Source: UBA6168 sp031426435 (GTDB taxonomy: Bacteria > Bacteroidota > Bacteroidia > Chitinophagales > Saprospiraceae). Taken from it: a stretch of 9,357 nt of DNA. Made by a program: the position numbers and the translations under genes. Numbering within the stretch: the first letter of the stretch is position 1; every line of letters begins with the position of its first letter. A model generated the notes under the pieces. It saw only the letters and a list, made by a program, of their open reading frames with translations. It made no database searches and was not told the DNA's origin. Positions 1-6,656 of the stretch are shown piece after piece. The DNA is taken from contig JANPLH010000617.1 in assembly GCA_031426435.1 (NCBI GenBank), positions 1 to 9,357 on the forward strand. Reading direction: 5' to 3'.

Positions 1-340
1 GATTGCGCCCAGAAATTCCATGAGGCCATAAAAACGGCAATATTTGAAATAAACCACCATCACGTTAGAATGGCCGATATGCAGACATTGATTACACCAC
101 GTTTTCAAGCGTTTGCACAAAACCTAATGGCGTGAAGTATATATACTTGCTTTAAATGACCTAAAATAACCGCAGCGCACTGAATAATAGGCAAACGCTC
201 CATTATTTACTGGTTAAATAATGATAGGTATAAACAAAATGATTTGTGCCAACAGCAAAGTTTCTGCATTAAATAATGCAACCCCCAATCACATTTGTTG
301 TCAATCAGTTACACCATTTTTTCACCTGACTTTAATCAAC
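1..340. other. Left-edge stretch and leader of the DUF5916 gene; no supported gene
   Basis: No gene can be supported here. On the + strand one frame is open from the window edge to a TGA at 133-135 (44 codons), which could be the tail of an upstream gene but is short enough to be chance. On the - strand a frame beginning with ATG at 60-58 (second ATG at 21-19) runs off the left edge and could be the start of a divergent gene. The two readings cannot both be right and neither shows a recognisable motif. From 136 to 340 the DNA is AT-rich and leads into the DUF5916 gene. I found no exact TAnnTTTG box on the + strand. The reading frame of that gene is open back to an ATG at 221, but the extra 40 residues look non-coding. 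Confidence 0.5.
135..148. promoter_or_regulatory. 14-bp perfect palindrome, possible operator
   Basis: AAGTATATATACTT is its own reverse complement. It lies about 190 bp before the start chosen for the DUF5916 gene and just after the end of the left-edge reading frame. An AT-only core of this kind can be an operator half-site pair or chance in AT-rich DNA. Nothing in the sequence says which. Confidence 0.2.
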
Positions 341-3025
341 ATGAAAAGAACAGCCTTCCTGCTGGCTGGCCTATTGGCCTGCTTCTTTCCTTTGTTCGTC
401 AACGCCAACAACGGCGGTCCCGGCGACCCAGATCCGACTAAGAAAACTTACTTTACCCAACGGCTGACCCAGGAAATAAAACTTGACGGCATATTGGACG
501 AGCCTGTATGGGAATCCGTGCAGTGGGGCGGCGACTTCGTGCAATACCAGCCCGCCAACGGCTCGGCACCGCACCAGCAAACCAGCTTCAAGATTCTCTA
601 CGACGACAAGTTCCTCTACATTGCCTATCATGCCCACGACAACCAGCCGGACTCCATCATCCAATGGATGAGCCGTCGGGACGAGTTCCCCGGTGACTGG
701 GTAGAAATCAACATAGATAGCTACCACGACCAACGCACGGCGTTCTCTTTCAATGTTTCCGCTTCGGGCGTTCGGGGCGATGAGTTCGTTTCCGACAACG
801 GCAACAACTGGGACACAAGCTGGAACCCCATTTGGTATGCCAAAACCAATATTGATGAACATGGCTGGACAGCTGAATTGAAAATTCCGTTCAGCCAACT
901 TCGCTATGGCGATGAGCCAGACAAGGTCTGGGGCATACAGGTCATGCGGCGCATTTTCAGGAAAGAAGAGCGCAGCACCTGGCAGCACATTCCCCAAAAC
1001 GGAAGTGGGTGGGTAAGCAGGTTCGGCGAGCTGCACGGGCTGAAGGACGTGCCCTCTCAGCGTCAGGTAGAAATCGCTCCCTATAGCGTCGCAAGCCTCG
1101 AAACCTATAAAAAGGAGCAGGGCAACCCCTTTGCCGATGGACGGGACTCCAAACTCTCGGTAGGCGTGGACGGCAAGGTAGCCGTCACCAGCGACCTTAT
1201 CGTGGACTTCACCATCAACCCCGACTTCGGTCAAGTGGAGGCCGACCCCTCGCAAGTGCGCATTGACGGCTTCCAGAACTTTTTCGAGGAGCGGCGGCCC
1301 TTTTTCATCGAAAGCCGTAATATTTTCCAATACCAGCTCACTGGTTCGGCAGCAGAGGGCGAGTACGATTCCGACCTGCTTTTTTATTCCCGACGCATCG
1401 GAAGCTCGCCGCACGGGTACGCCAACGTAGCGAATGGCGAATTTGCGAAGATGCCAGAACGGAGTTCCATTCTTGGTGCGGCCAAGTTCAGCGGAAAGAC
1501 GAAGGACGGTTGGAGCATTGGCATCCTCGAAAGCATCACGCAACGGGAAAAGGCGCTGATTGACCATGAGGGCCAGCGCCGAAGCGAACTGGTGGAGCCA
1601 CTCACCAGCTATTTTGTGGGCCGGGTGCAAAAAGACATTAATGAGGGGAATACCATCATTGGCGGCATGTTCACTGCCGTGAACCGGGAAAACGGGCTGG
1701 AGGACTTCCTGCACCGAAGCGCCTACACGGGTGGCGTTGACTTTCAGCATTTTTGGAAAGACAGGACCTGGACCTTCACGGCAAAGGGCATCTTCAGCAA
1801 AGTAAACGGGACGAAGGAAGCCATTTTGAACACGCAGACGGCCTTCGAGCATTTGTTCCAACGCCCCGGGGCCAAGCATGTGAGCGTTGACCCGAACCGC
1901 ACTTCGCTGGTAGGGCATGGAGGCACCATAAAATTAGCCAAGTTCGGCGGCAAACAGGGCAAGCTCGGTCAGCTTTTCAAATTTGAAACAGGCATGACCT
2001 GGCGCTCGCCAGAGTTGGAAATGAACGACATCGGCTTCCAACTCACTGCCGACGAAATCAACCATTTCACATGGGTGGGCTACCATTTTCAGCAGCCGTT
2101 CTCCATCTTCCGCCACTTCCGTATCAACTACAACCATTGGTCACGATGGGACTTTGGCGGGCGGCACCTTTACCAGGCCTTCAACTCCAACGTTCACGCC
2201 ACTTTCAAGGGCAACCAACAGGTGGGCACGGGCGTCACTTGGAACCCGCTCGAAATCTCGAACAATGCCCTTCGGGGCGGTTCGCCACTGCGGAGGCCAG
2301 CCGGGCTTGGCCATTTCATGTACGCAGGTAGCGATTCCCGTAAGAAATTTTATATCAATCTCAATGGCTTCAACGCATGGGGCTTTGATAAAACGGTGCG
2401 AGTGAAAGATGCGGGCCTCTACCTTCAAGTACAGCCGAACAATGCGTTGAGCATGGGATTGAGCACTGGCTTCAACCAATATTTCAGGAAACAGGACCAG
2501 TATGTTGACCAAGTGGAATACCAGGGCAAGACCCGCACAATCGTCAGCGAGGTGAACCAAAAGACGCTTCGACTGACGTTGCGCCTGAATTATAACATCA
2601 CGCCCGACCTCACCATACAATACTACGGCCAGCCGTTCATCACGAGGCCGTTGTACAGCAATTTTGCCTATGTAGTTGACCCATTGAACCAAGAATACGA
2701 TGCTCGCTTCCACCGCTATTCCGATGCTGAGATTTCGTTTGCCGATGGCAACTATTCCGTGGATGAAAACGGCGATGCGCAGGCCGATTATTCCTTTACC
2801 AAGCCAGACTTCAATTTCGTGCAGTTCCGCTCGAATTTCGTGGTGCGCTGGGAGTACATCGCTGGTTCAGAGCTTTACCTCGTATGGTCGCAGAGCAGCC
2901 AGCCCGACGGGGAGGTGTTCAACGACCTCGACACCAACTTGGGCCGTAGCTTGCTGGACAACGCATTTGGCGACAAGGCGAGGAATATTTTTTTGGTGAA
3001 ATGTACCTATAGGTTTTTGAGGTAG
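341..3025 (+). CDS. DUF5916 family outer-membrane protein with N-terminal CBM9-like domain
   Basis: The product is 894 residues if started at ATG 341. That start places a clear signal peptide at the very N-terminus (MKR, hydrophobic core, likely cleavage after VNA near residue 22); the longer frame from 221 would bury it. Residues about 46-230 form a carbohydrate-binding family 9-like beta-sandwich, with LDGILDEPVWE at 48-58 as its usual opening. The rest is the DUF5916 region, predicted to be a beta-barrel. It carries the family signature PDFGQVEADPSQV near residue 300, then FFEERRPFFIE at 314-324, and ends in an aromatic-Arg strand (TYRFLR). By family knowledge this is an outer-membrane or surface protein of Bacteroidota with no settled function. 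Sugar binding by the CBM9-like fold is often assumed and rarely shown. The gene stands alone, is followed by a strong hairpin, and has no evident link to the injection-system genes. No Shine-Dalgarno precedes the start, as is normal in this phylum. Confidence 0.9.
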   Translation: MKRTAFLLAGLLACFFPLFVNANNGGPGDPDPTKKTYFTQRLTQEIKLDGILDEPVWESVQWGGDFVQYQPANGSAPHQQTSFKILYDDKFLYIAYHAHDNQPDSIIQWMSRRDEFPGDWVEINIDSYHDQRTAFSFNVSASGVRGDEFVSDNGNNWDTSWNPIWYAKTNIDEHGWTAELKIPFSQLRYGDEPDKVWGIQVMRRIFRKEERSTWQHIPQNGSGWVSRFGELHGLKDVPSQRQVEIAPYSVASLETYKKEQGNPFADGRDSKLSVGVDGKVAVTSDLIVDFTINPDFGQVEADPSQVRIDGFQNFFEERRPFFIESRNIFQYQLTGSAAEGEYDSDLLFYSRRIGSSPHGYANVANGEFAKMPERSSILGAAKFSGKTKDGWSIGILESITQREKALIDHEGQRRSELVEPLTSYFVGRVQKDINEGNTIIGGMFTAVNRENGLEDFLHRSAYTGGVDFQHFWKDRTWTFTAKGIFSKVNGTKEAILNTQTAFEHLFQRPGAKHVSVDPNRTSLVGHGGTIKLAKFGGKQGKLGQLFKFETGMTWRSPELEMNDIGFQLTADEINHFTWVGYHFQQPFSIFRHFRINYNHWSRWDFGGRHLYQAFNSNVHATFKGNQQVGTGVTWNPLEISNNALRGGSPLRRPAGLGHFMYAGSDSRKKFYINLNGFNAWGFDKTVRVKDAGLYLQVQPNNALSMGLSTGFNQYFRKQDQYVDQVEYQGKTRTIVSEVNQKTLRLTLRLNYNITPDLTIQYYGQPFITRPLYSNFAYVVDPLNQEYDARFHRYSDAEISFADGNYSVDENGDAQADYSFTKPDFNFVQFRSNFVVRWEYIAGSELYLVWSQSSQPDGEVFNDLDTNLGRSLLDNAFGDKARNIFLVKCTYRFLR

Positions 3026-3047
3026 GCGCTTCGCAATAACAGCTGAA

Positions 3048-3084
3048 AACTAAGGCAGGTGGCATTTTGCCACCTGCCTTAGTT
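3048..3084 (+). terminator. Perfect 17-bp hairpin terminator after the DUF5916 gene
   Basis: The left arm (3048-3064, AACTAAGGCAGGTGGCA) and right arm (3068-3084) are exact reverse complements around a TTT loop. The structure begins 22 bases after the stop codon. There is no long T-run after the stem on the + strand (it continues ATAAAAATAG), so it may act as a stem-based terminator or mRNA 3'-end stabiliser. The A/T pairs at its base would help a weak intrinsic terminator. Confidence 0.8.
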
Positions 3085-3595
3085 ATAAAAATAGATGGAG
3101 AATAGATTGTTTTTTGCCCAGAACACCACATGCACTGCCAATTACAAGTTGGTGTTACATTTTTATGTACTTTTTTTCAAGCTAAATTACTTTTTTCAAC
3201 AATATCCTTTATGTTTGCCTTCAAGGAAATGACATGGATTTGTAGCAAGAAATTTAGGCACTCAAGCGAACTAATATCTTACAACGCACATTTGAAAGGA
3301 ACTTCTCCTTTTTCCCCATTCATGATACCACACCGGCCCTACGTTGAAAATCGTTCCTTCTAAAAGGGCTTTCTATGGAACACTATTAAGACCGTCATTT
3401 TCGGTTATTGCAACTAATTGAATCCGCTCCAGAAATCTTTTGATGTTTCCAGTTATCAAGCTGGGGTTGTTTGCTATGTCTTTTGTGTAATCACGTATTT
3501 ATACAAAAGTAAAAGTTGGTGAATTCAGCAAGTTTGGAAAAGGTTTGACCTTATCCGAATAGAACGCCTATTACCCTATAGAATTACTCAACCAA
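3085..3595. other. 511-bp intergenic region before the AraC-type gene
   Basis: AT-rich DNA with no supported gene. A 77-codon frame at 3130-3363 has no recognisable motif and amino-acid use unlike a real protein. TATGTTTG at 3210-3217 matches the Bacteroidota -7 consensus TAnnTTTG on the + strand but has no -33 box and no gene close behind it. On the - strand, TACTTTTG (CAAAAGTA on the + strand, about 3502-3509) also matches, with a TTG about 17 bases upstream of it, but no gene lies in its path. Both may be chance matches. I see no tRNA, rRNA, repeat array or insertion sequence here. Confidence 0.5.
3545..3574 (+). promoter_or_regulatory. Possible promoter of the AraC-type gene
   Basis: TTGACC at 3545-3550 and TATTAC at 3569-3574 are separated by 18 bases and end 21 bases before ATG 3596. 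They fit the classical sigma-70 hexamers (5/6 and 4/6). The primary sigma factor of Bacteroidota prefers TTTG/TAnnTTTG instead, and no such -7 box is seen here (only TTTG at 3544-3547 as a possible -33). This is a weak call. Confidence 0.2.
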
Positions 3596-4309
3596 ATGAT
3601 TATGTCCGCTTACACTCACAAACAATTTTCCCTCCTTTCATTGGGCACCCAGCCTGATGGAAGCTCACTGCCCACGGATTGCTTGATTTTTAGTAGGCAG
3701 GAAGACGCCAGTCGTCCTATTTATCCCACTCGGACAGAACCCCTTATGCACCTACCGATTCAGGAAACGCCACCAAAATCCAAGGCGCTTCTTGTCGTTT
3801 TCGACCCATCGGAGAGTAATTTTTATGAGATGCTGGTTGGGTTCTTGACCCAGCAGTGCTGTTATGAGGTAACCCTGCATCCCAAAGGAACGGAGTCGGC
3901 GGATGAAACCCCAGCACCTACTGCACGTGGAACCACCATCAGGGAAACGGTCTCTAGTTCCTTGCTGGCCTCCGATTTCCTGGCACCCGAAAATGCTTTC
4001 TTGGCTAATATCAACCAACTGATAGAGCGGCACTTGGAAGATGAAGAATTGCGCAGCAGCTTGTTGGCGAAGGCCTGTTTTGTGTGCGAGATGCAGCTGC
4101 ACCGGAAATTGAAGAAGCTGGCCAAGCTTTCCCCAGCAAATTATATCAGGAAATATAGGTTGTGGAAGGGCAGGTCAATGCTGGAGAACCCGACGCTAAC
4201 AATAACAGAGGTATGCTATAAGGTAGGCTTCAAGTCATTGGAGTATTTTAGTAGGAGCTTTAAGGAGGAATTTGGGGTTTGCCCCAAAAACTATCGGATT
4301 CAGCATTGA
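3596..4309 (+). CDS. AraC-family transcriptional regulator with a short non-standard N-terminal region
   Basis: The product is 237 residues. Residues about 140-237 form the AraC DNA-binding domain with two helix-turn-helix units. The first is around SSLLAKACFVCEMQLHRKL and contacts DNA through its second helix. The second is LTITEVCYKVGF followed by the family hallmark SLEYFSRSFKEEFGVCP before NYR. Such domains usually sit at the end of Bacteroidota hybrid two-component sensors or behind a cupin-like sensing domain. Here the preceding 139 residues have no clear domain. Residues 61-96 (KSKALLVVFDPSESNFYEML and onward) resemble the first strand and helix of a receiver domain, but no full receiver fits in the space. 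Starts at 3596, 3602 and 3746 (residue 51) are all possible; 3596 is kept as the longest. The gene is co-oriented with the injection-system operon and ends 309 bp before it, so it is a plausible regulator of that operon (inference). Confidence 0.85.
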   Translation: MIMSAYTHKQFSLLSLGTQPDGSSLPTDCLIFSRQEDASRPIYPTRTEPLMHLPIQETPPKSKALLVVFDPSESNFYEMLVGFLTQQCCYEVTLHPKGTESADETPAPTARGTTIRETVSSSLLASDFLAPENAFLANINQLIERHLEDEELRSSLLAKACFVCEMQLHRKLKKLAKLSPANYIRKYRLWKGRSMLENPTLTITEVCYKVGFKSLEYFSRSFKEEFGVCPKNYRIQH

Positions 4310-4462
4310 GGTTTCACCCGCTTTCAAATTGCAATGGCACTCTAAAAGGCAGCGCAATAATAACGCATTTAGCCGAATATAGAATTTTTGGATAAAGTTG
4401 CTCCGCCTACTTCGAAAAGGTTTTTGTTGTCGCTCATTGATTGTTGAAATAGTTCAAACAAA

Positions 4463-4496
4463 GGTTAAATGAGGTCAAATGAAATGGGTGAAATGC
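4463..4496 (+). repeat. Three imperfect tandem copies of GGTnAAATG (candidate operator)
   Basis: GGTTAAATGA (4463-4472) and GGTCAAATGA (4473-4482) abut and differ at one base. A third copy, GGTGAAATGC (4487-4496), follows after four bases. Direct repeats next to a promoter are typical of AraC-family binding sites, although known sites often have longer half-sites at about 21-bp spacing. The array ends four bases before the -7 box, where an activator replacing a missing -33 element would sit. The likely binder is the AraC-type protein encoded just upstream (inference). Confidence 0.4.
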
Positions 4497-4499
4497 AAA

Positions 4500-4507
4500 T
4501 AACTTTG
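4500..4507 (+). promoter_or_regulatory. Bacteroidota-type -7 promoter box of the eCIS operon
   Basis: TAACTTTG is an exact match to TAnnTTTG, the -7 consensus reported for Bacteroides and Flavobacterium. There is no TTTG or TTG about 19-21 bases upstream, and the tandem GGTnAAATG repeats fill that position, as expected for an activator-dependent promoter. The leader to ATG 4619 would be roughly 105 bases. A six-base match arises by chance about once per 4 kb, so it is only suggestive alone. Confidence 0.4.
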
Positions 4508-4543
4508 GCGTTCCAAAATATGCGATTGGAATAAATGCAATGC

Positions 4544-4585
4544 ACTTTACTATATCGCCATTAAAGTAAAATGGTAGTATTTACT
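4544..4585 (+). repeat. Overlapping alternative hairpins in the operon leader
   Basis: TTTACT occurs at 4546-4551 and 4580-4585, with its reverse complement AGTAAA between them at 4565-4570. The middle copy can pair with either flank (loops of 13 or 9 bases) but not both. CCATT (4558-4562) can also pair with AATGG (4570-4574), and ACTTTA (4544-4549) with TAAAGT (4562-4567). All stems are only 5-6 bp and AT-rich, so an RNA switch, a three-half-site operator and chance all remain open. Confidence 0.25.
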
Positions 4586-4618
4586 GGGCATGACCAATGC
4601 GATTATTGACCAAAGACC

Positions 4619-5197
4619 ATGATTAACACATCCCTTGAGTTTATAAGAAATCAAATAAGGTCTTTTTTTTCTGGTGACCTTGAGGATGCTACAACTGTGG
4701 TGGAATTGGGCAATATAGCCTTTTTTGAAACCAACCAATCAGGTACCATAGACGATAGGGTAATTATAACGCTAATTAATATAGAAGAAGAAAGTACCCT
4801 GAAAAACGGAAAGGCTTACCAACGGCAACCTGATGGTGGAATCCGTCATATTAGGTTGCCAATTAACCTAAACCTTTACGTCTTATTTAGCTGCAACTAC
4901 GGTGGTGGCCAAGACGCCTATTCAGACTCCCTAAAGCGCCTGGGCAATGTCATTCTTTTTTTTCAAGCACAAAATAGCTTTGAGGTACCAGATGATACAG
5001 GAGCCTTCAAACTAAATTTTGAACTATACACAATGACTTTCGAGCAAGTAAACCATATATGGGGCAGTTTGGGCGGCAGGCAACTTCCGTCGGTGATGTA
5101 CAAGGCAAGGCTCGTGAAGATTGACGACAGGCGCATAGGCAAGGACGCACCCGTTATTGAGGAAATACAGTCAACGGCCCCCGGCCCCAATGGATAA
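4619..5197 (+). CDS. DUF4255 / Pvc16-type tube-terminator (cap) protein of a contractile injection system
   Basis: The product is 192 residues, the normal size for a DUF4255 (Pvc16 N-terminal domain) protein. The start MINTSLEFIRNQI is the conserved opening helix. It is followed by a strand-rich core with ITLINIEEESTLKN at 50-63, the hydrophobic strand PINLNLYVLFSCNY at 81-94, and the helix SLKRLGNVILFFQ at 104-116. The C-terminal part (VNHIWGSLGGRQLPSVMYKA) is the usual family ending. By homology to Pvc16/Afp16 and phage tail terminators it forms a hexamer that caps the inner tube and sheath at the end distal to the baseplate and fixes particle length. No DNA-packaging role is expected. It is the first gene of the operon, with its stop two bases before the next ATG, so the two are probably translationally coupled. 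GC content rises clearly from the first two-thirds (about a third GC in places) to the end (about 55%). Confidence 0.9.
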   Translation: MINTSLEFIRNQIRSFFSGDLEDATTVVELGNIAFFETNQSGTIDDRVIITLINIEEESTLKNGKAYQRQPDGGIRHIRLPINLNLYVLFSCNYGGGQDAYSDSLKRLGNVILFFQAQNSFEVPDDTGAFKLNFELYTMTFEQVNHIWGSLGGRQLPSVMYKARLVKIDDRRIGKDAPVIEEIQSTAPGPNG

Positions 5198-5199
5198 GC

Positions 5200-6558
5200 A
5201 TGGCATTTACCATAAAATATTATCGGCTCTTCGAGGTGCAATTGCTACATGAGTTCTACTTGCTCGGGGGCAACAAGCTCACGTATTTCGACCTGCCAGC
5301 CGCTCAACGCAAGGAAGTGCTAAAAGAAAGGGTGCTGGCAAGGGAATACCCACTTGCCCAAGACCTCGAAATCGTGCCAATGCCAAGCTGCAAAAGTGCA
5401 CTGGACAATTATCGGTTGAAATTCTCGATGACTGGGGGAGTGGGATTTATCGTTGCTGCTTCTGGTGTGCTAAAGCCCGCTGCGGGCGGTGGCGAAGTGC
5501 TCAAACCAGAGATTACAATACCCGCCGACCTTGAACTGAATTTTTCAATAAAGGTGAAAAACCCTTTGTTCAAAAACTTCACGGCCTTGCCCATGAAGCA
5601 GGACTTTCCTGGAAGCTACCTTTTTTCCAATGCGCCCACCAGTGTGCAGGGTACAGGTTATTTGTCCCTCTCGCAGCCTGCCCCGGGTTTTGTTTTGGGT
5701 AAAACGTACGGACCGAGTGAGGTCATCAGGTTAGGGGGCATCTTGCAGGAAGCCATCGCAAACACCACAGATGGCAGCCATTGGCAGGGCATTGAGGAGG
5801 ACGGTTATGTAAACGAGAACGACCGGGTGCTGCTCCCAAAGGCATTTGTTTACACCGCAGAACCGAGCACACCCGCTGGCAACTTTGTTTTTACACTAAA
5901 AAAAACGAGTGGTGAGGTGCTGAAAACATTGACCATCACTTCAAGCAGGCCAGGGGATGGCATCCGGGTGGATTTGCAGCAATACAAACCCGCCACATAC
6001 CCAGACCCCGTGCCAACGCCTGATGGGGTGTACGACCTCGAAATACAGACGCCTTCGACCACTGAAAACAAGCGGGTTTATTTGGCCTCTGGTTTTGATT
6101 CCAATGACGTTGGCATCATCAACATCCGGGCTGGTGAAACAGATGCCAGTTACAGGGTCTTGGGGGCAGATGGCGAACTCATTACTACGCCGACACACCC
6201 CGTTTTTGAAATACGCTTCCGCAGCCGCCGCACTTTTTGGCGCTACCAGTCAAGGGTGAACAGCAAGCGGTTAGCCACTGTGGACGATGACACGGCAAGC
6301 CTTTTTTTCGATGAGGATGGCAATGCCGCCGTGAAAAATACGCTGTCAAAGCAACTGGTGACAAAAGTGCCACAGAAGTTGAGCAGGGTGCCCGTCAACG
6401 TGACGGATGCCGGGGGCATCGTGCTGAAATCGTTGCCCTACCCGCAGCCTACGCCGCTCCGGGTGAAGACCGCGACGCTGCCGGGCGAGCCGCCGGGTAG
6501 GCTGTTCTCGGAGGTGTACGTAGCGACGGTACCCAACGCCCTAAAAATTGGAAACTGA
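5200..6558 (+). CDS. Conserved eCIS-associated protein, candidate cap adaptor
   Basis: The product is 452 residues with no signal peptide or membrane segment, largely beta-rich. The N-terminal block is helical (KYYRLFEVQLLHEFYLLGG), then IVPMPSCKSALDNYRLKF near residues 58-75. A second block has PADLELNFSIKVKNPLFKNF (near residues 108-127) followed by SYLFSN. The C-terminal block has EIRFRSRRTFWRY at 337-349 and a proline-rich tail. I recognise this layout as one accompanying DUF4255 and sheath genes in Bacteroidota injection-system loci, but I cannot name a defined family. Position between cap and sheath, with coupling to the cap gene, suggests a structural partner of the cap. The Algoriphagus AlgoCIS particle is known to have a cap adaptor, but I do not know that this is its homologue. 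Alternatives are a length-control factor or an assembly chaperone. Confidence 0.7.
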   Translation: MAFTIKYYRLFEVQLLHEFYLLGGNKLTYFDLPAAQRKEVLKERVLAREYPLAQDLEIVPMPSCKSALDNYRLKFSMTGGVGFIVAASGVLKPAAGGGEVLKPEITIPADLELNFSIKVKNPLFKNFTALPMKQDFPGSYLFSNAPTSVQGTGYLSLSQPAPGFVLGKTYGPSEVIRLGGILQEAIANTTDGSHWQGIEEDGYVNENDRVLLPKAFVYTAEPSTPAGNFVFTLKKTSGEVLKTLTITSSRPGDGIRVDLQQYKPATYPDPVPTPDGVYDLEIQTPSTTENKRVYLASGFDSNDVGIINIRAGETDASYRVLGADGELITTPTHPVFEIRFRSRRTFWRYQSRVNSKRLATVDDDTASLFFDEDGNAAVKNTLSKQLVTKVPQKLSRVPVNVTDAGGIVLKSLPYPQPTPLRVKTATLPGEPPGRLFSEVYVATVPNALKIGN

Positions 6559-6656
6559 ATTCCTGACCGAGGAGCGGCAGGTAAGGCCAGCTGCGGATGC
6601 CCGCAATGGCTTAACCTCCCGAAACTCTAATACCTACATCAATAAAAATTGCTGGC

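Larger units (their letters stand above)
4310..4618 (+). promoter_or_regulatory. 309-bp regulatory region and leader upstream of the eCIS operon
   Basis: No gene is seen here. The stretch holds, in order: AT-rich DNA with no convincing terminator for the AraC-type gene (the palindrome ATTGCAAT near 4327 is too short); three imperfect direct repeats (4463-4496); a -7-like box (4500-4507); and a leader of about 110 bases with overlapping inverted repeats (4544-4585). The start ATG 4619 lacks a Shine-Dalgarno sequence. Confidence 0.5.

Noticed and set aside
221..340. Upstream in-frame start extending the DUF5916 protein by 40 residues
   Set aside because: The extension has no homology-like features and would bury a clear signal peptide that begins exactly at ATG 341.
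371..1918. 515-codon - strand frame antisense to the DUF5916 gene
   Set aside because: It lies wholly inside a gene with clear family signatures. Its product shows no domain, and its openness follows from the codon bias of the sense gene.
2141..2713. 190-codon - strand frame antisense to the DUF5916 gene
   Set aside because: Same reason: a shadow of the beta-barrel coding region with no recognisable motif.
3130..3363. 77-codon frame in the intergenic region
   Set aside because: AT-rich, Phe/Ser-heavy product with no motif, start context or neighbour to support it.
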